The notes under the pieces were generated by a model. The model saw nothing but the letters and a program-made list of their open reading frames with translations. It ran no database searches and was not told where the DNA came from. 64,000 nt of DNA from Undaria pinnatifida (taxonomy: Eukaryota > Sar > Phaeophyceae > Laminariales > Alariaceae), in NCBI GenBank assembly GCA_012845835.1, contig JABAKD010000016.1:18313820-18377819 (forward strand), in the 5' to 3' direction. Position numbers and translations under genes: made by a program. Below are positions 55,201-63,589 of this stretch, one piece after another (position 1 is the stretch's first letter; every line of letters begins with the position of its first letter).

Positions 55201-58200
55201 TTTTCGGTGTCGTCTGTGCGCTGTAAATCTTCAACTCGTGGGGCAGGTATGCTGCACTGAACCGTATGTGTACTCATTCCTCCCATTGCCATTTCATTCT
55301 CGGCCGTTCCAGAAACGCGAGAAAGAGATCAAAGCGCTGGAGACGATGATCGGAGAGTTCGAGTACGAGGACGAAAACGATGAGCAGAATCGCAAACGGG
55401 ACGAGGTGACTATACCCACTTACCCACGGACCCACCGATCCACCCACCCACCACCCACCCACCTACCCATCCACCCACCCACCCACCCACCGATGCATCT
55501 CCACCCATGCCTATATCACCCCCCCCCCCGGAAACACGCGAAAAGGCGGTCGCATCCCCTGCTTGGCGCGTTTATATACATGCGTACCCCCGCTCGCAAC
55601 ATTGTGTATAGTTTTTTTTTCGTTGCTTTTCTTTGTATTTAATAGAAGGTCATTTCAAGAGTGGCAGGCACTCAGCGCGGCGGGGGGGGGGGGGGGGGGG
55701 GGGGGGTCTTTCAAAACACGCGTTATATGTGCCACTTTCGCCCAGCCCTAGCCCCTATCCTCGATCCAATCGGTCGTCCCTTGGTGCATGCTACGGCCGA
55801 AGGGTGCAAGGAGACCAAGGAGAGGGTAGACGGGGTGCCCCCCGTTTCATAGCTGGGCTTGAGCATCTCGCACGACTGACTGACTCAGTACCTCACCGCC
55901 AAAAAGACTTTAGGCGATGGTTTGTTTTTGGAGCAGCGCAGCTACCATTCCATTTTTGCGGGTTCATTTTCGCAAACTTTGCAACAACACGAAACCTTGC
56001 TACGTCGCTGACACAAATGACTCTTTTTTAGGCGATGTTTTTGGGCGCAGCGTGCTACCATTTTTAGGCGATGTTTTTGGGCGCAGCGTGGCTACCATTC
56101 CATTTTTGCGGGTTCACACCGCAAGATTAAACCAACGCGGAACCTTTAAGGCCGCAAAGGGACCGGAGGGTCACGCACGCGAGTGACCCCGGTCCACCGC
56201 AAAAAAAAACCTTCAAAAAAGTCCCCCCTGCCGTCGCCTTGGTCAGGGTTTGGCTCCGTACCCTCACCTCAAAAACTGACTGTGGATCAAATATGACCGT
56301 ACAAACCCCGATGCACAATCCCATTTGACCTGGGCATGGAACGAAAACAATTATCAAGAAATGCACAAGCTGTACACGAAGAGGGGGTAGTTCTTCAGTT
56401 GAGGGGGGGGCCATCATCTCTCAGATATACTCCGACGCGTGGAGTCATCCCACTGGTAGAGGGTTGCAGCTTTTGGGGACAAAACGTTTCTGACCTTCTA
56501 ACAGGTTGAGCGCCTCAAGTGTGCAACTATCGGTTAGCACGATATTTTTTTTCGAGTATGTTTGTTTTGGGACTACTCGTAGGGCGTGGAAATGTTGGCC
56601 GGGTTTTGCGCGAAACGTACGTGTTTGAAGCCATGTTTTCGGGTGAGATGTAGAGCTCCTCATGATATTACAGGAGCTCAGAAACTTCTTAGAATCTTCC
56701 GCATCCCCCCAGCTACGATAGAGGTACTGCTGTCCTAGCACTTTCGGACCCAAAACAAAATGTTTTTGTCGAATGACGAAGCTCCTTGACCACTTGAGAG
56801 CCCCAAAATCCCTCCCTATACTAGCTTCAAGTAAATTTGCCCCCAAACGGGTGTCCAGTTGTCAAGGCGTTAACCCAAGCTCGTCGAAACGTCTATTTTT
56901 TTCTTTCTATCCTCCGACGGATGCAGAAAAATTAAGCTTAAACACTCCCCACACTTCCACGTATTTTTTTTCATACACGTCGTGCCTCAATTTATTTTAC
57001 TCAACTGTGTTCGCAGTCCAGCGCTAGCTGTCGTGTCCTTCATCAGTTCCCGTAGGAACGTCCGTTTGTTTGTTGTCTCTTGCCATGTGAATACTTTTGT
57101 ATGCCGTAGGCCATGGGTTTGGCCATGGAGTTGGTTGCGCCATGACGCGTGCTACGGTGGAGGTGCACCACGTTTTTTATGAGGTTTCTCAATCCAGGAG
57201 CTTAAGACCTAAAAACCGTTTTGGAGAGAAAACGAAAAAACGGCCACCGTGGGTTTGGCCATGGAGTTGGTTGCACCATGACGCGTGCTACGGTGGAGGT
57301 GCACCACGTTTTTTATGAGCTTCCTCAATCCAGGATCTTAAGACCTAAAACCCGTTTTGGAGAGAAAAGACCTAAAACGGCCACCGGATGAACAGATCCC
57401 ACGGCCTGGGTACTCAACGAGAAATCACGCTAAAAAATAGCATATTTCGGACGATTTAGGGTTGAGGAAGCCCCGTGGTCATTCTAGAAGAGAACAGTGA
57501 CACCTTTGTCGTAGCCCGCGTCTATACTCAAAGTAACTTGTTTAGGGTGAGGTGTTGAGTTCCTCAAGTAAGGAAGGACTCTCAACGAAAAAACAAAAAT
57601 GATGAACGTCTTTCCGTGACATGTGTCGCTTTTTTGCCGGAAAAAAATTAATAAATAACGAGCTGCCTCTCTATTGTAGCACGCGTCCGTCCCCTCTTTG
57701 TCGAAACCTTATCGCCGCTGTCCTCGTCGTGGACGTGCGCCGCGCTGCGGTGGGGTACGTTGTTTAGGAGAGGCACAAGTCGACACCAGGCGGCGACGAA
57801 GAGCTAGACGACATGGAGGAAGGAGAGCGAACCAGGGAAGCCTTAGCCTTGGCCGCGAGAGCGGAGTTTGAGGAGAGGCTGGAAGCCGTTCGGCCGGGAG
57901 ACTACCAGCTGCAGGTTGTGGCTGAGTGTAGCAGAGCCGTGGTCATGGAATAGGCGGAGCGTACCGACGGGGGTTCAGGCATAGGCGGGGAGGACGAGGG
58001 GTACTCATTTCATGCATTCGCATATCCGTATAATCATAGACCCTCGCACCCGTACGATGCCCAGAGGAGCGTGAGGGTGCACTTGTTTCGTGCATAGCCG
58101 GAGTCGTTTGACCATAGACCCTCGCATCCCCACAATGTCGTGACGGAGCACGTCGGGTTTTCACCGACCAGGCAGACATCGCGTGCACCAAGCACAAAGC

Positions 58201-61200
58201 GCCGTAAGGTGTTCGGCGACTCACATAAACGCCGTTCTGTACCCCTTACTAAGGAGCACTTGTGAGGCGGACTTCCGCACCCTATGCGTATTTCCTTGCA
58301 CATGAAGGACAGCTTCGAACTTTTTTTTTATTTTTTATTTCTGGTGTGTGGCCACTTCCAGCGACAGCAATGGGGATACCATGTAGAAACTGTTTCAGGA
58401 CGGGACGGGACCGGACGGGACGGGGTCTTTCCTCTGTGTGCCTTCACCTTAAGTGCATGGGTCGGGGGTCGGAGGGCTGCTATCTTTTTCCTTTGTGTCT
58501 TGACTTTTGGACGCATGCCAAGATAGAGGTATCACGTTGTTACCCAAGGCTTTTCTGATGGACGGGGTTGCTCACACTGTCGCGGGAATACCCTTTTTTA
58601 TGACTTATTCAAATACGTCTGAGCTTTTTCTGATTTGACGGGGTTGCTCACGATGTCGCTGGAATACCCTTTTTATAACTATTTCAAATACTTCAGCTGT
58701 GAGTTCGATAAGTTTAGGGGGTCGATACTCATCTTTTCAACCAGCGTAATATAACGGCCGCTCTTTTTTTCCAGGTGTATTATCCTTTGAGTATATATAT
58801 ATATGACTCCTATGGATGTGCCCAGGATGAACACCAACAACATTGTTTTTCTATAATAATCATGGTCGTCGCAGCCTTTTGTACGTGTACCATATTACTC
58901 GTTGGTATATGCCTAGGCGATGGGATGTGGTACGCCTGTATTGTAACGTGCGTCCCGCCTTCTAACCCCCGAGGCGGAACGTCCTACCCCCCGCCCCCCC
59001 GATGGCTTGTCACCCTACCACGGAATGCGCAGGTTCACGTTATCGAGGTGTCCGACCTTAAAGGTAAAGATGCTTCGGGCACGAGCGATCCCATCGTGTA
59101 CGCTACCTGCCTGGGTTCGACAAAGCACACGCGGGTGCGAAAAGGAGTCAATTCGGCGGTTTTCGACGAGGTGCTCTACTTTAACCCACGGGGTCTGTCC
59201 AGGTGAAAATGCCGTTCTTGATGCATTCGCTCGCAAGAAATTGAAACGGCTGCGTCGCGAAATTTGGTCGCAATGAAGCTGAAATCGCGATACACGGCAC
59301 GAAATTCGGTCAAAATATTTTTGACATGACTATTTCGTTGACGTTTTTTTCCCCCCTCCACGGGTTGCGCTAAGGTGGAGTTGGAAGGGTAAGGGTTGCC
59401 TTGCATGTGTTATGCGTTCCGAGCGTTCACTCTACGAGTTATTTCTCAGCACGGTTGCATTGTCCGGGAGCAGCAGGATAATAATTTAGGGAGTTTTGTC
59501 AGACTTCGGTGGTGATTTTTGCCTTGTCGGGCGCCCTCTTCCCCCACCCCCCCTCATGCGATTAGTTAGACAATCAGGGTACTGCTTTTCTTTGTTTTTT
59601 TTGGTGATCACCATGATGGTTATCGAGTTAGATGATATTGTTGCGGGGTGGAGAACCCTAACTCCGCACAAGGGGAATGGTTGCATCACGTAGTGTAATT
59701 ATGGTAATGCACCCACGAGGCAGTTACATAGTAATACCCATTGCTGTCTCTGGAGTGGTCACACCAGAAACAAAGTAACTCATTGGCGCTGTCATCCATA
59801 AGCAAGAAAGTAGGCGCAAGGTGCCGATTTCCGTCTTACGAGCGGTTCTTGGAAGGATGCAGTTCACTCTTCATGCGGCTCGCCGAATACCCCACGGCGC
59901 TTCGCGCTTGCTGCAAGCAATGTCTGCCTGGTTGGTGAAAACCCAATGTGCTCCGTCCCGGCATAGAAGGGATGCGAGGGTCTATGGTCATACGACTACG
60001 GCCAAACTGAGTACACCCCCCCCCCCCCGCCCCTCATGCGATTACTCCAGTTGATCTGCAGGGGACGGAAAATGACTTCTGTATGTGTAGCCTCCCCCCC
60101 CCCCCTCGTTTCCATCGGATCAAGCTCGTTGAGTAATTGCTGAATATGGCAGCGCTTTACACAAACGCCCGCCACCGCGGCCATGGTCTAATCTTCCGCT
60201 GTCGTCACTGCTGCCACTACGGCCACTGCTGTCACTGTCGCTGTCACTGCTCTGCCACGATACGCACGACGATAGAGTACCACGTTTTCGGTCAAAGTGG
60301 TTCTGACGGACGGGGCACCCTTAAACCCAAGCACTCCCGAATACTATTGGGAAAAGCATGGAATGACACTTGTGTTTTGAGTCATCCCACGGTAGGGAGT
60401 TGCATTTTTTGGGCCAAACGTTTCTGACCGGGGGGGTGGAACTCCTTAAGTGTGTAACTCTACCGATTATTATGACAACGTTACGAGTGCTTAGAAATAC
60501 TCAAGGAAAGGCTGGTCGGGTTGCGCGAACGAATGTCTTTGAGGTCATGTTTCGGGTGATGTATTGGGCTCCTTGTGGCAGTGAGCTCAGAAGCTTCCGC
60601 TTCGCCCCTAGCGCGGGATGAATCTCTTACCGTTTTCGTTCTTTGTGCACGTGTAGGCCAAGGGAATGTTAACGTTCGTCGAGTTTTCCAGTTTGGTCAC
60701 GAAAAAGTAGGTTGTTTTTTGGGTGAGGTACAGAGCTCCCCACGCAAAGGTGTCCGGAGACGGGCCAGTCAAAGGAAAACGTCCAGCGGTCAAGGGTGTC
60801 AAACCGCTCGTTCTATACTAATACCTAGTAATTTGGCGTCAGTCAAGGTAAATTATCTTAAAATTGCAGTCGGCCAAGGGGTCAAAGTGCCGCCTCCGGA
60901 CACCTGTGTCCTCAGGGGAGGGGGGGAACCTTAAAAAAAAAGGGAAGGTGTGCACCTTTGTTTACCGTAGCATGCATCCTGCTGCTGTCGCCACTCTTGC
61001 TGTTTCCACCGACTGCCCACTGCTTGCTGTGATCACACCACCATTGCCTTCTATCGTGGGCCCTTGGCATTTTTCAAGTCGTTTTTTTTGGGGTGAAGGT
61101 ATCCTCAAGCGAGGGGGGGACCTAACAAAGCAGCAGGTGCACCTTTTCCCGTAGCATGCATCCTACCGTCTGTCACTGTTACTTTTGCCACTGATGTCGT

Positions 61201-62267
61201 TCCACCCACCCACCCACGCCCTCCGTCCCCCTTTCCCTCGCGCCGCTTCCCCCGTAGAGATCAGCTTATGCAGGCGACGGTGAACTTGCGTGTCATGGAC
61301 GCCAACACGTTTAGTCGTTCTTCTTTGATCGGGAGCTACCAGTTCGACCTCCTTGAGATATACGTTAACAAGGTAAGACCGCTAACCGCTATGCTTGCGG
61401 CTTGCGACTGGGGGGCATGAAAATGTAAAAAAACAGAAGCAATAAATAGTATCAAGTCTTAGTCGGTAGCTGCAACGAAAGTGGGCACATTTGTTTTTCC
61501 TCTCAAAACTTCAGTGTTCTGAGCGGAAAGACCAAGATACGAATGCATCAATACACTACGTACACCTCCTGGTTCTCTCCTTCTCTCATTTAGTGGAACG
61601 ATCTTCGTCTCTCACGACTTGATGTTGCATGACGTCGAAACGTGAGTTTCTATGTCAACTACCAAAGCATAATCATCTTTCAAAAGTTCTTCGCCCTGGC
61701 TTTTTCGCTAAACCTGCTGTAGTTCCACACGGTTACTCAATATGTGCCGGTAATTTTGTTTGAAGGATTACCGCACCGCTGAGCGCTCAGCGGTGGAGGT
61801 ACGTTTGTCTCTCTTAGAGATCCCACCTGCCTGGGGGCACGAGGCCTCATCTAATCCAATCGTTTGCGGCTTACACCAACATATAGCATAAATCGGAATG
61901 TCAGAATACACGCGACAGCTATCGGCTTTTTTAACGATACCTGAACTCCCTCCAAAATGGAAGAGTAGATTGCTTCATAATCTATGTTTCACAATGATGA
62001 ACTGCAGAGCAAAGACATTCAACAGTACAACGGGTATGATGCCCGGTATATAGACTGTGAGTAGTTCAACCTCAATACCCTCCCCTTGAACTCTGTTTTG
62101 TTTTGCTGGCCTTGCACTAGGGCCACGAGGTCTATCGCACGTGGGTCGCCTTGCAGAACACCGAAAGCGAGCACGAAGCCGGGGTTCAGGGTTTCCTAAA
62201 GCTTAGCGTTACTGTACTGGGGCCTGGGGACCGACAGAAGGTCCACGACTTGGCCGAAGAAATGCAG
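37188..62267 (+). CDS. Ferlin-family multi-C2 protein, 12 exons, 3' end outside window
   Basis: Twelve exons join with consistent phases (1,0,0,0,0,2,0,0,0,2,0) and GT-AG borders into 531 codons. C2A spans residues 1-160 ('RDRLEVMVLEAQGLLAVEG', 'DPVWDEEIMVFSE', 'WFPVRKGPGMKAGDAPQGKV'). C2B is at 161-307 ('NVVTILVEAGRNLRPPGSKG', 'NNPKWHFQAEIG', 'NKLIGQARLTM'). A charged linker covers 308-380, and a third C2 is at 381-531. The last shows ferlin hallmarks: 'VHVIEVSDLKGKDASGTSDP', 'SSLIGSYQFDLLEIY', 'YRTWVALQN' and 'GVQGFLKLSVTVLGPGD'. Ferlins are large tail-anchored proteins acting in Ca2+-dependent membrane fusion and repair; the remaining C2 domains and C-terminal membrane anchor would lie to the right. 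C2A lacks the usual Asp residues in its first loop (NPY in place of DPY), so Ca2+ binding there is doubtful. Introns average over 2 kb, and several contain partial copies of neighbouring exon edges. Confidence 0.9.
37255..37753 (+). other. Ferlin intron 1
   Basis: 499 bp. It holds a (CCCGA)n microsatellite at 37572-37601 with further 'gacccg' units to about 37655. Confidence 0.75.
37754..37884 (+). CDS. Ferlin exon 2
   Basis: Acceptor 'caagcag|gagggg', donor 'cggaat|gtgagc', phases 1 and 0. It encodes the C2 core 'GGVANPYISVEVGDEKRRTA' and 'DPVWDEEIMVFSETTARN'. Confidence 0.88.
38146..38205 (+). pseudogene. Copy of the ferlin exon 2 donor end
   Basis: It aligns with 37833-37892 at a 313-bp offset, about 82 percent over 57 bp, and encodes 'PVWDEETMVFSETTSRNM' in the same frame. 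Of seven changed codons in the coding part, five are synonymous. The donor GT is AT. Confidence 0.85.
38272..38420 (-). mobile_element. Ty3/gypsy LTR remnant with flanking polypurine tract
   Basis: 149 bp with TGTTAT...ATAACA ends. The adjacent 'ctagcccaccctga' mirrors the sequence beside the 32541 LTR ('ctagcccactctga'), giving the same minus-strand 'gggtgggctag' purine tract. Internal sequence is lost after roughly 100 bp and no target duplication is visible. It lies in ferlin intron 2 between the two exon-edge copies. Confidence 0.6.
38560..38665 (+). pseudogene. Copy of the ferlin exon 3 acceptor start
   Basis: 'gcggcgcaa|atggagtacc' matches the true 'gtggcgcag|atggagtacc' (38962-38980). 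The alignment runs about 100 bp to 'gtcgacacggtcacc' and encodes 'MEYLVPMVKHHDPVGSHADR' then 'MLGMVIVDTVT'. By hand count 11 codons differ synonymously and three change the residue. The acceptor AG is AA, and a stop follows shortly. Confidence 0.88.
38971..39165 (+). CDS. Ferlin exon 3
   Basis: Acceptor 'ggcgcag|atg', donor 'gtgaaa|gtgagc', 65 codons, phase 0 at both ends. It encodes the C2A loop-3 region 'KHHDPVGSHTDRMLGMVIVD' and 'WFPVRKGPGMKAGDAPQGKV'. Confidence 0.9.
39600..40180 (+). repeat. Dispersed repeat R3, two copies
   Basis: Each unit has 'gacg.ggg.tcctta/gacccc', 'atcgtcggaa', 'ggttttccatc' or related, 'aagtgg.taggagcctcagac' and ends in an A run plus 'ggtgc.cacc'. The pair is in tandem; a third copy is at 15225. 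Confidence 0.7.
41264..41460 (+). repeat. Three-unit tandem repeat of about 65 bp
   Basis: 'gtgcgcca.gcaatta' and 'atagggatcttcttga' recur at roughly 65-bp intervals. Confidence 0.75.
42345..42990 (+). repeat. Diverged 190-200-bp tandem repeat, three or more units
   Basis: Each unit has a 'ccaatca' or 'ccaatta' motif, 'tggggatttccacac' or a variant, 'gaggtatcaatcctgg' or a variant, and 'gaccggggatgggacactat' or a variant followed by 'cgtc.cc'. Confidence 0.65.
43299..43400 (-). repeat. Dispersed repeat R1, truncated
   Basis: 'ccagctgctgtgagatcgaa', 'caactttgcaagctgtgtgt', 'cgatcgcgcgta'; the GTCGGCGACTCC end is missing. Confidence 0.75.
43886..44189 (-). mobile_element. tRNA-derived SINE, family A, copy 3
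   Basis: Head at 44189 reading leftwards ('ggtcgccccggtggcgtatc'), B box 'gagttcgaatccc' (about 44121-44133), shared body, poly(T) on plus at 43886-43896. GATACT lies just beyond the head (44191) and near the tail (43874), a possible target duplication. Confidence 0.82.
44590..45400 (+). repeat. Dispersed repeat R5
   Basis: Two modules. One has 'gagtgactcagtacctcacg' with 'gtggcttaccattcc' (related to 55870-56230 and 63590-63790). The second has 'caccatgatggttgtccggt', 'gcggggtggagaaccctaac', 'ccattgctgtctctggagtg', 'cttacgagcggttcttggaa' and 'ggatgcgagggtctatg', repeated nearly in full at 59570-60015, in part at 63800-63955 and reversed at 57960-58270. Open frames on either strand here are not supported as genes. 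Confidence 0.85.
45825..45960 (+). repeat. Dispersed repeat R4
   Basis: 'ttcgaagtcatgtttcgggt' and 'aggagctcagaaacttccg', as at 23505, 56580 and 60505. Confidence 0.7.
47462..47548 (+). CDS. Ferlin exon 4
   Basis: Acceptor 'tcgctccccag|gtgacg', donor 'gccaag|gtattg', 29 codons, phase 0 both ends. It encodes the last C2A strand ('VTYFVNTPEEL') and an acidic stretch ('DRMDEEEMDDDGDSGNAK'). Confidence 0.85.
48690..49446 (+). repeat. (CTCCT)n pentanucleotide tract, about 750 bp
   Basis: Nearly pure 'ctcct' units, about 150 of them, with a few substitutions and short phase shifts after 49180. It is a polypyrimidine/polypurine mirror-type sequence with triplex potential. The long frames on both strands (Leu/Ser-Pro or Arg-Gly-Glu repeats) are artefacts. 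Confidence 0.95.
49806..49912 (+). pseudogene. Copy A of the ferlin exon 5 start
   Basis: 'ccgtag|gtaccaaatgtggc' to 'gcgtgtgcgacccgctggtg' aligns with 50421-50520. It keeps an AG acceptor and, after 'ctggtggtc', a GTGAGC that could act as a donor. A 2-bp insertion and a C run shift the frame. Five changes near the start are synonymous. Confidence 0.8.
50036..50112 (+). pseudogene. Copy B of the ferlin exon 5 start
   Basis: 'gaaacgtggtaacgcttctg' onward aligns with exon 5 and encodes 'NVVTLLVVEERRKLRHPGSS' against 'NVVTILVEAGRNLRPPGSKG'. The one indel is in frame (3 bp) and several codons differ only at the third base. No AG directly precedes it and similarity ends after 'ggctct'. Confidence 0.75.
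50427..50630 (+). CDS. Ferlin exon 5
   Basis: Acceptor 'cttgtag|gcgcct', donor 'attgag|gtgcgg', 68 codons, phase 0 both ends. It starts C2B: 'NVVTILVEAGRNLRPPGSKG', 'DPLVAVRCGAKARQCKALKR', 'NNPKWHFQAEIG', 'ELVLIE'. The frame stays open to 50684, but ending at 50630 gives the best C2 continuity and phase with exon 6. Confidence 0.85.
51500..51720 (-). mobile_element. Possible tRNA-Ser-like SINE (family C)
   Basis: On the minus strand, 'gctggttcgagtccggc' forms a 5-bp T-arm with a perfect B box, preceded by 'acggattagcgggcg' and, further up, 'tggccgacgtgacacg', a poor A box. Downstream sequence 'gtccgtttgaccaccggg' recurs at 45695-45735 (plus 'aagtggtcaaatggac'), which suggests a SINE body shared by two copies. 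A CTG-rich insert splits the head, so a functional tRNA is unlikely. Confidence 0.45.
51725..51845 (+). pseudogene. Copy of the ferlin exon 6 acceptor start
   Basis: 'cggaag|gtgatgcacagcag' (51775-51794) aligns with 'gacaag|gtgatgcacagcgg' (51977-51996) at a 202-bp offset, intron flank included ('gtttggac.gt'). It encodes 'VMHSRTLSNKPIGRARIAIV' against 'VMHSGTMSNKLIGQARLTMV'. The AG acceptor is intact, so this copy could still compete for splicing. Confidence 0.85.
51983..52098 (+). CDS. Ferlin exon 6
   Basis: Acceptor 'gacaag|gtgatg', donor 'gatggccg|gtgagc', 116 nt, phase 0 to 2. It continues C2B from 'ELVLIE' with 'VMHSGTMSNKLIGQARLTMV' and 'LTRWLPLLDGR'. Phase 2 fits exon 7 exactly. Confidence 0.85.
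52099..54560 (+). other. Ferlin intron 6
   Basis: 2.5 kb with a fragment of the long-TIR element (52390-52460), a full long-form R1 (52850-53300), a (TA)n run near 52818, and unassigned sequence. 'cggcggtgttctttgaaagc' and 'cggcggcactttcaaagc' form a diverged direct repeat at 54112-54210. Confidence 0.65.
52850..53300 (+). repeat. Dispersed repeat R1, long form
   Basis: Same modules and order as 30738-31155, ending 'cgatctcacagcagctggag' and an AT-rich tail. Confidence 0.85.
54561..54681 (+). CDS. Ferlin exon 7
   Basis: Acceptor 'tgcttttcag|gtgggg', donor 'accaag|gtaggc', 121 nt, phase 2 to 0. It encodes the closing C2B strand: 'WGFDAVGRGEVVVTARWHYD' and 'FLGGKTK'. Confidence 0.88.
54700..55215 (+). 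repeat. Degenerate intronic minisatellite with CACCCCGGTGAT
   Basis: Units of about 60-85 bp contain 'caccccggtgat' or a variant, 'gtgttttccttgttcggctc' and 'tcttggttcataaa'. One unit includes the exon 7 donor copy. They fill most of intron 7. Confidence 0.75.
54892..54990 (+). pseudogene. Copy of the ferlin exon 7 donor end
   Basis: 'gataagcaattcacgcccac' to 'ggaagaccaag|gtaggcgt' aligns with 54624-54688 and runs into the intron. The donor GTAGGC is intact, but a 1-bp deletion breaks the frame and several changes are nonsynonymous C-to-T type. Confidence 0.8.
55313..55405 (+). CDS. Ferlin exon 8
   Basis: Acceptor 'gccgttccag|aaacgc', donor 'gacgag|gtgact', 31 codons, phase 0 both ends. Highly charged, helix-prone linker ('KREKEIKALETMIGEFEYED'). 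Confidence 0.8.
55406..57767 (+). other. Ferlin intron 8
   Basis: 2.4 kb: (CCCA)n-like tract 55414-55500, a G run at about 55681-55706, R5-type module in tandem (55870-56230), R4 (56580-56720), an M3 fragment (56775-56875), a relative of the 642-bp repeat (56900-57040) and a 136-bp tandem pair (57115-57390). Confidence 0.7.
57115..57390 (+). repeat. Two-unit 136-bp tandem repeat
   Basis: 'gggtttggccatggagttgg' starts both units (57115 and 57251); they share 'cgtgctacggtggaggtgca' and 'aagacctaaaa.ccgttttgg' and are over 90 percent identical by eye. Confidence 0.88.
57768..57914 (+). CDS. Ferlin exon 9
   Basis: Acceptor 'gttgtttag|gagagg', donor 'ctgcag|gttgtg' (weaker than usual), 49 codons, phase 0 both ends. 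Acidic and Ala/Glu-rich linker ('DEELDDMEEGERTREALALA') ending 'RPGDYQLQ', which continues directly into exon 10. Confidence 0.78.
57960..58270 (-). repeat. Dispersed repeat R5, partial reverse copy
   Basis: Contains 'gaccctcgcatccccacaat' and 'acggagcacgtcgggttttc', the reverse complement of the R5 second module. Confidence 0.8.
59033..59202 (+). CDS. Ferlin exon 10
   Basis: Acceptor 'atgcgcag|gttcac', donor 'tgtccag|gtgaaa', 170 nt, phase 0 to 2. It encodes 'VHVIEVSDLKGKDASGTSDP' and 'NSAVFDEVLYFNPRGLSR', the first half of the ferlin-specific C2, with Asp residues retained in loop 1 (KD, SDP). Confidence 0.9.
59570..60015 (+). repeat. Dispersed repeat R5, second module
   Basis: 'caccatgatggttatcgagt', 'gcggggtggagaaccctaac' and 'ttacgagcggttcttggaag' run in the same order as at 44974-45400, with small indels. 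Confidence 0.88.
60748..60905. mobile_element. MITE-like element M2, second copy
   Basis: 'aggtgtccggagacgg' at the left and 'cgcctccggacacct' at the right are inverted repeats with one mismatch over the outer 14 bp. The interior is the reverse of the 16913-17089 copy. Confidence 0.7.
61258..61372 (+). CDS. Ferlin exon 11
   Basis: Acceptor 'ttcccccgtag|agatca', donor 'aacaag|gtaaga', 115 nt, phase 2 to 0. It encodes 'DQLMQATVNLRVMDANTFSR' and 'SSLIGSYQFDLLEIYVNK'. Ser replaces the acidic pair usual before L-I/L-G. Confidence 0.9.
62121..62267 (+). CDS. Ferlin exon 12 (last in window)
   Basis: Acceptor 'cttgcactag|ggccac', donor 'atgcag|gtaacg', 49 codons, phase 0. It encodes 'GHEVYRTWVALQNTESEHEA' and 'GVQGFLKLSVTVLGPGDRQK', the most ferlin-specific stretch. 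The gene continues to the right; no further exon was found up to 64000. Confidence 0.92.
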
Positions 62268-62399
62268 GTAACGGAAGCAAAATATTGCGCAAAATTCATC
62301 TTGTACGAAAAAGTAGGTACAGATGGGGGTTAGATGTCGAGCATAGGGTTCCTTTTTTTCGTGTCCCCTGTTTTTTTTCTTTTTGGGAATGTTCATGAG

Positions 62400-62840
62400 T
62401 AGAGCCGTGAGTCGGCACGACTTAAGTCACCAACTAGTTATTATTCGGAAAAATAGTTAGTCGTTTCCTGAAGGTGCTGACTCCGACTCATTTGGTTTCC
62501 ACACATTGTGTTATATAGGAAGGATAATTTAATGTGGGACGTATTTGTTTTCCTTTTTCGCGCCCCCCGGGGGGGGTTAATAGGCTCGCTTCGCCTGACT
62601 TAAGTCGGCAAATCGGCTGGCCATCAGCTGGCTTCGCCAGCCGACTTGCTGACTAAAGCCAGTTACTCGGCTGGCCATCAGCTGATTCCTGTCGCGGTAG
62701 GGGTAACACCATCATTTTCCGAGGCTCCTAACTTTGACCCATTTAGAGCCCTAAAATCCCGCCCTATACTAAAACCAAGAAAATTTGTCCCCCAACAGGG
62801 TTTCCAGTAGTGAAGGCGTTAACTTACTCCTCTTGGGACC
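62400..62840 (+). repeat. Repeat family M3
   Basis: It starts 'gagtcggcacgacttaagtc', then 'ttcctgaaggtgctgactcc', the 'ctggccatcagctgg...ccagccgac' hairpin, and 'ttagagccctaaaatcccgc'. Confidence 0.75.
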
Positions 62841-63477
62841 CATACACAAAGACAATAAAACCGGCGAGCGCGAGCTAATCAGGCGTCTAAGAAAATCTTA
62901 GAGGCAACCCGATTGTCTTTATGCCTCCCACGCTTGCCCTCTGCGTCGCAGTTCGATCGCATCTCCTACACCAACAGCTCGGGATTGGTTTCATGTAGCC
63001 GATGCTGTACACAATCGTCAGCTTTTTTTTGGCAATAGGTTTTGAGCGCCTCGAGTCACAAAAGGGTTAAGGAGCTCTACACATCTCGCCCAAAAACCGA
63101 CTCTGAAAAAAAGCGACAACGCAACCACACAAACATGTAAGAATGGCACACACATGGTACTTACGGAACACGTGCAACATTTTGTCCTCCTGAGGGTGTT
63201 TGCTTGAGGAGCTCTACATCTCACCCTCAAAACGTATTGTTAACGCCTTTACAACTGGAGATCCTTTAACTGGAAACCCTTTTTGGGGAAAATTTTACTT
63301 GAAATTAGTATAGGGGGATTCGGGGGCTCTAAAGGGGTTACAGTGGAACCCGATGGCGTAAACCCATGGCCTACTGGGTAACAAAAAAAGGATTCATTTT
63401 TCAAAAACAAGATTGACATTCCGCGACGATTTTGGGTCAAGACCAAGGCTACGGCATGATATCACTAGGGGGTATGT

Positions 63478-63562
63478 TACGACGATGTGATGATGGTGTT
63501 ACGACGATGTTATATGATGATGTTATGACGATGTTATGATAATGTTATGATGATGTTATGGT
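63478..63562 (+). repeat. (GATGTTATGAT)n-like microsatellite
   Basis: Repeated 'gatgttatgatgatgttatg' with 'acgatg' variants. Confidence 0.85.
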
Positions 63563-63589
63563 ATACCCCCTTTCTTCACTACAGCTTTT

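Larger units (their letters stand above)
59203..61257 (+). other. Ferlin intron 10
   Basis: 2.1 kb: R5 (59570-60015), R4 (60505-60620), M2 (60748-60905) and a diverged direct repeat around 60935-61160 with 'gtgcacctt.....gtagcatgcatcct'. A CACC-rich run precedes the acceptor. Confidence 0.7.
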
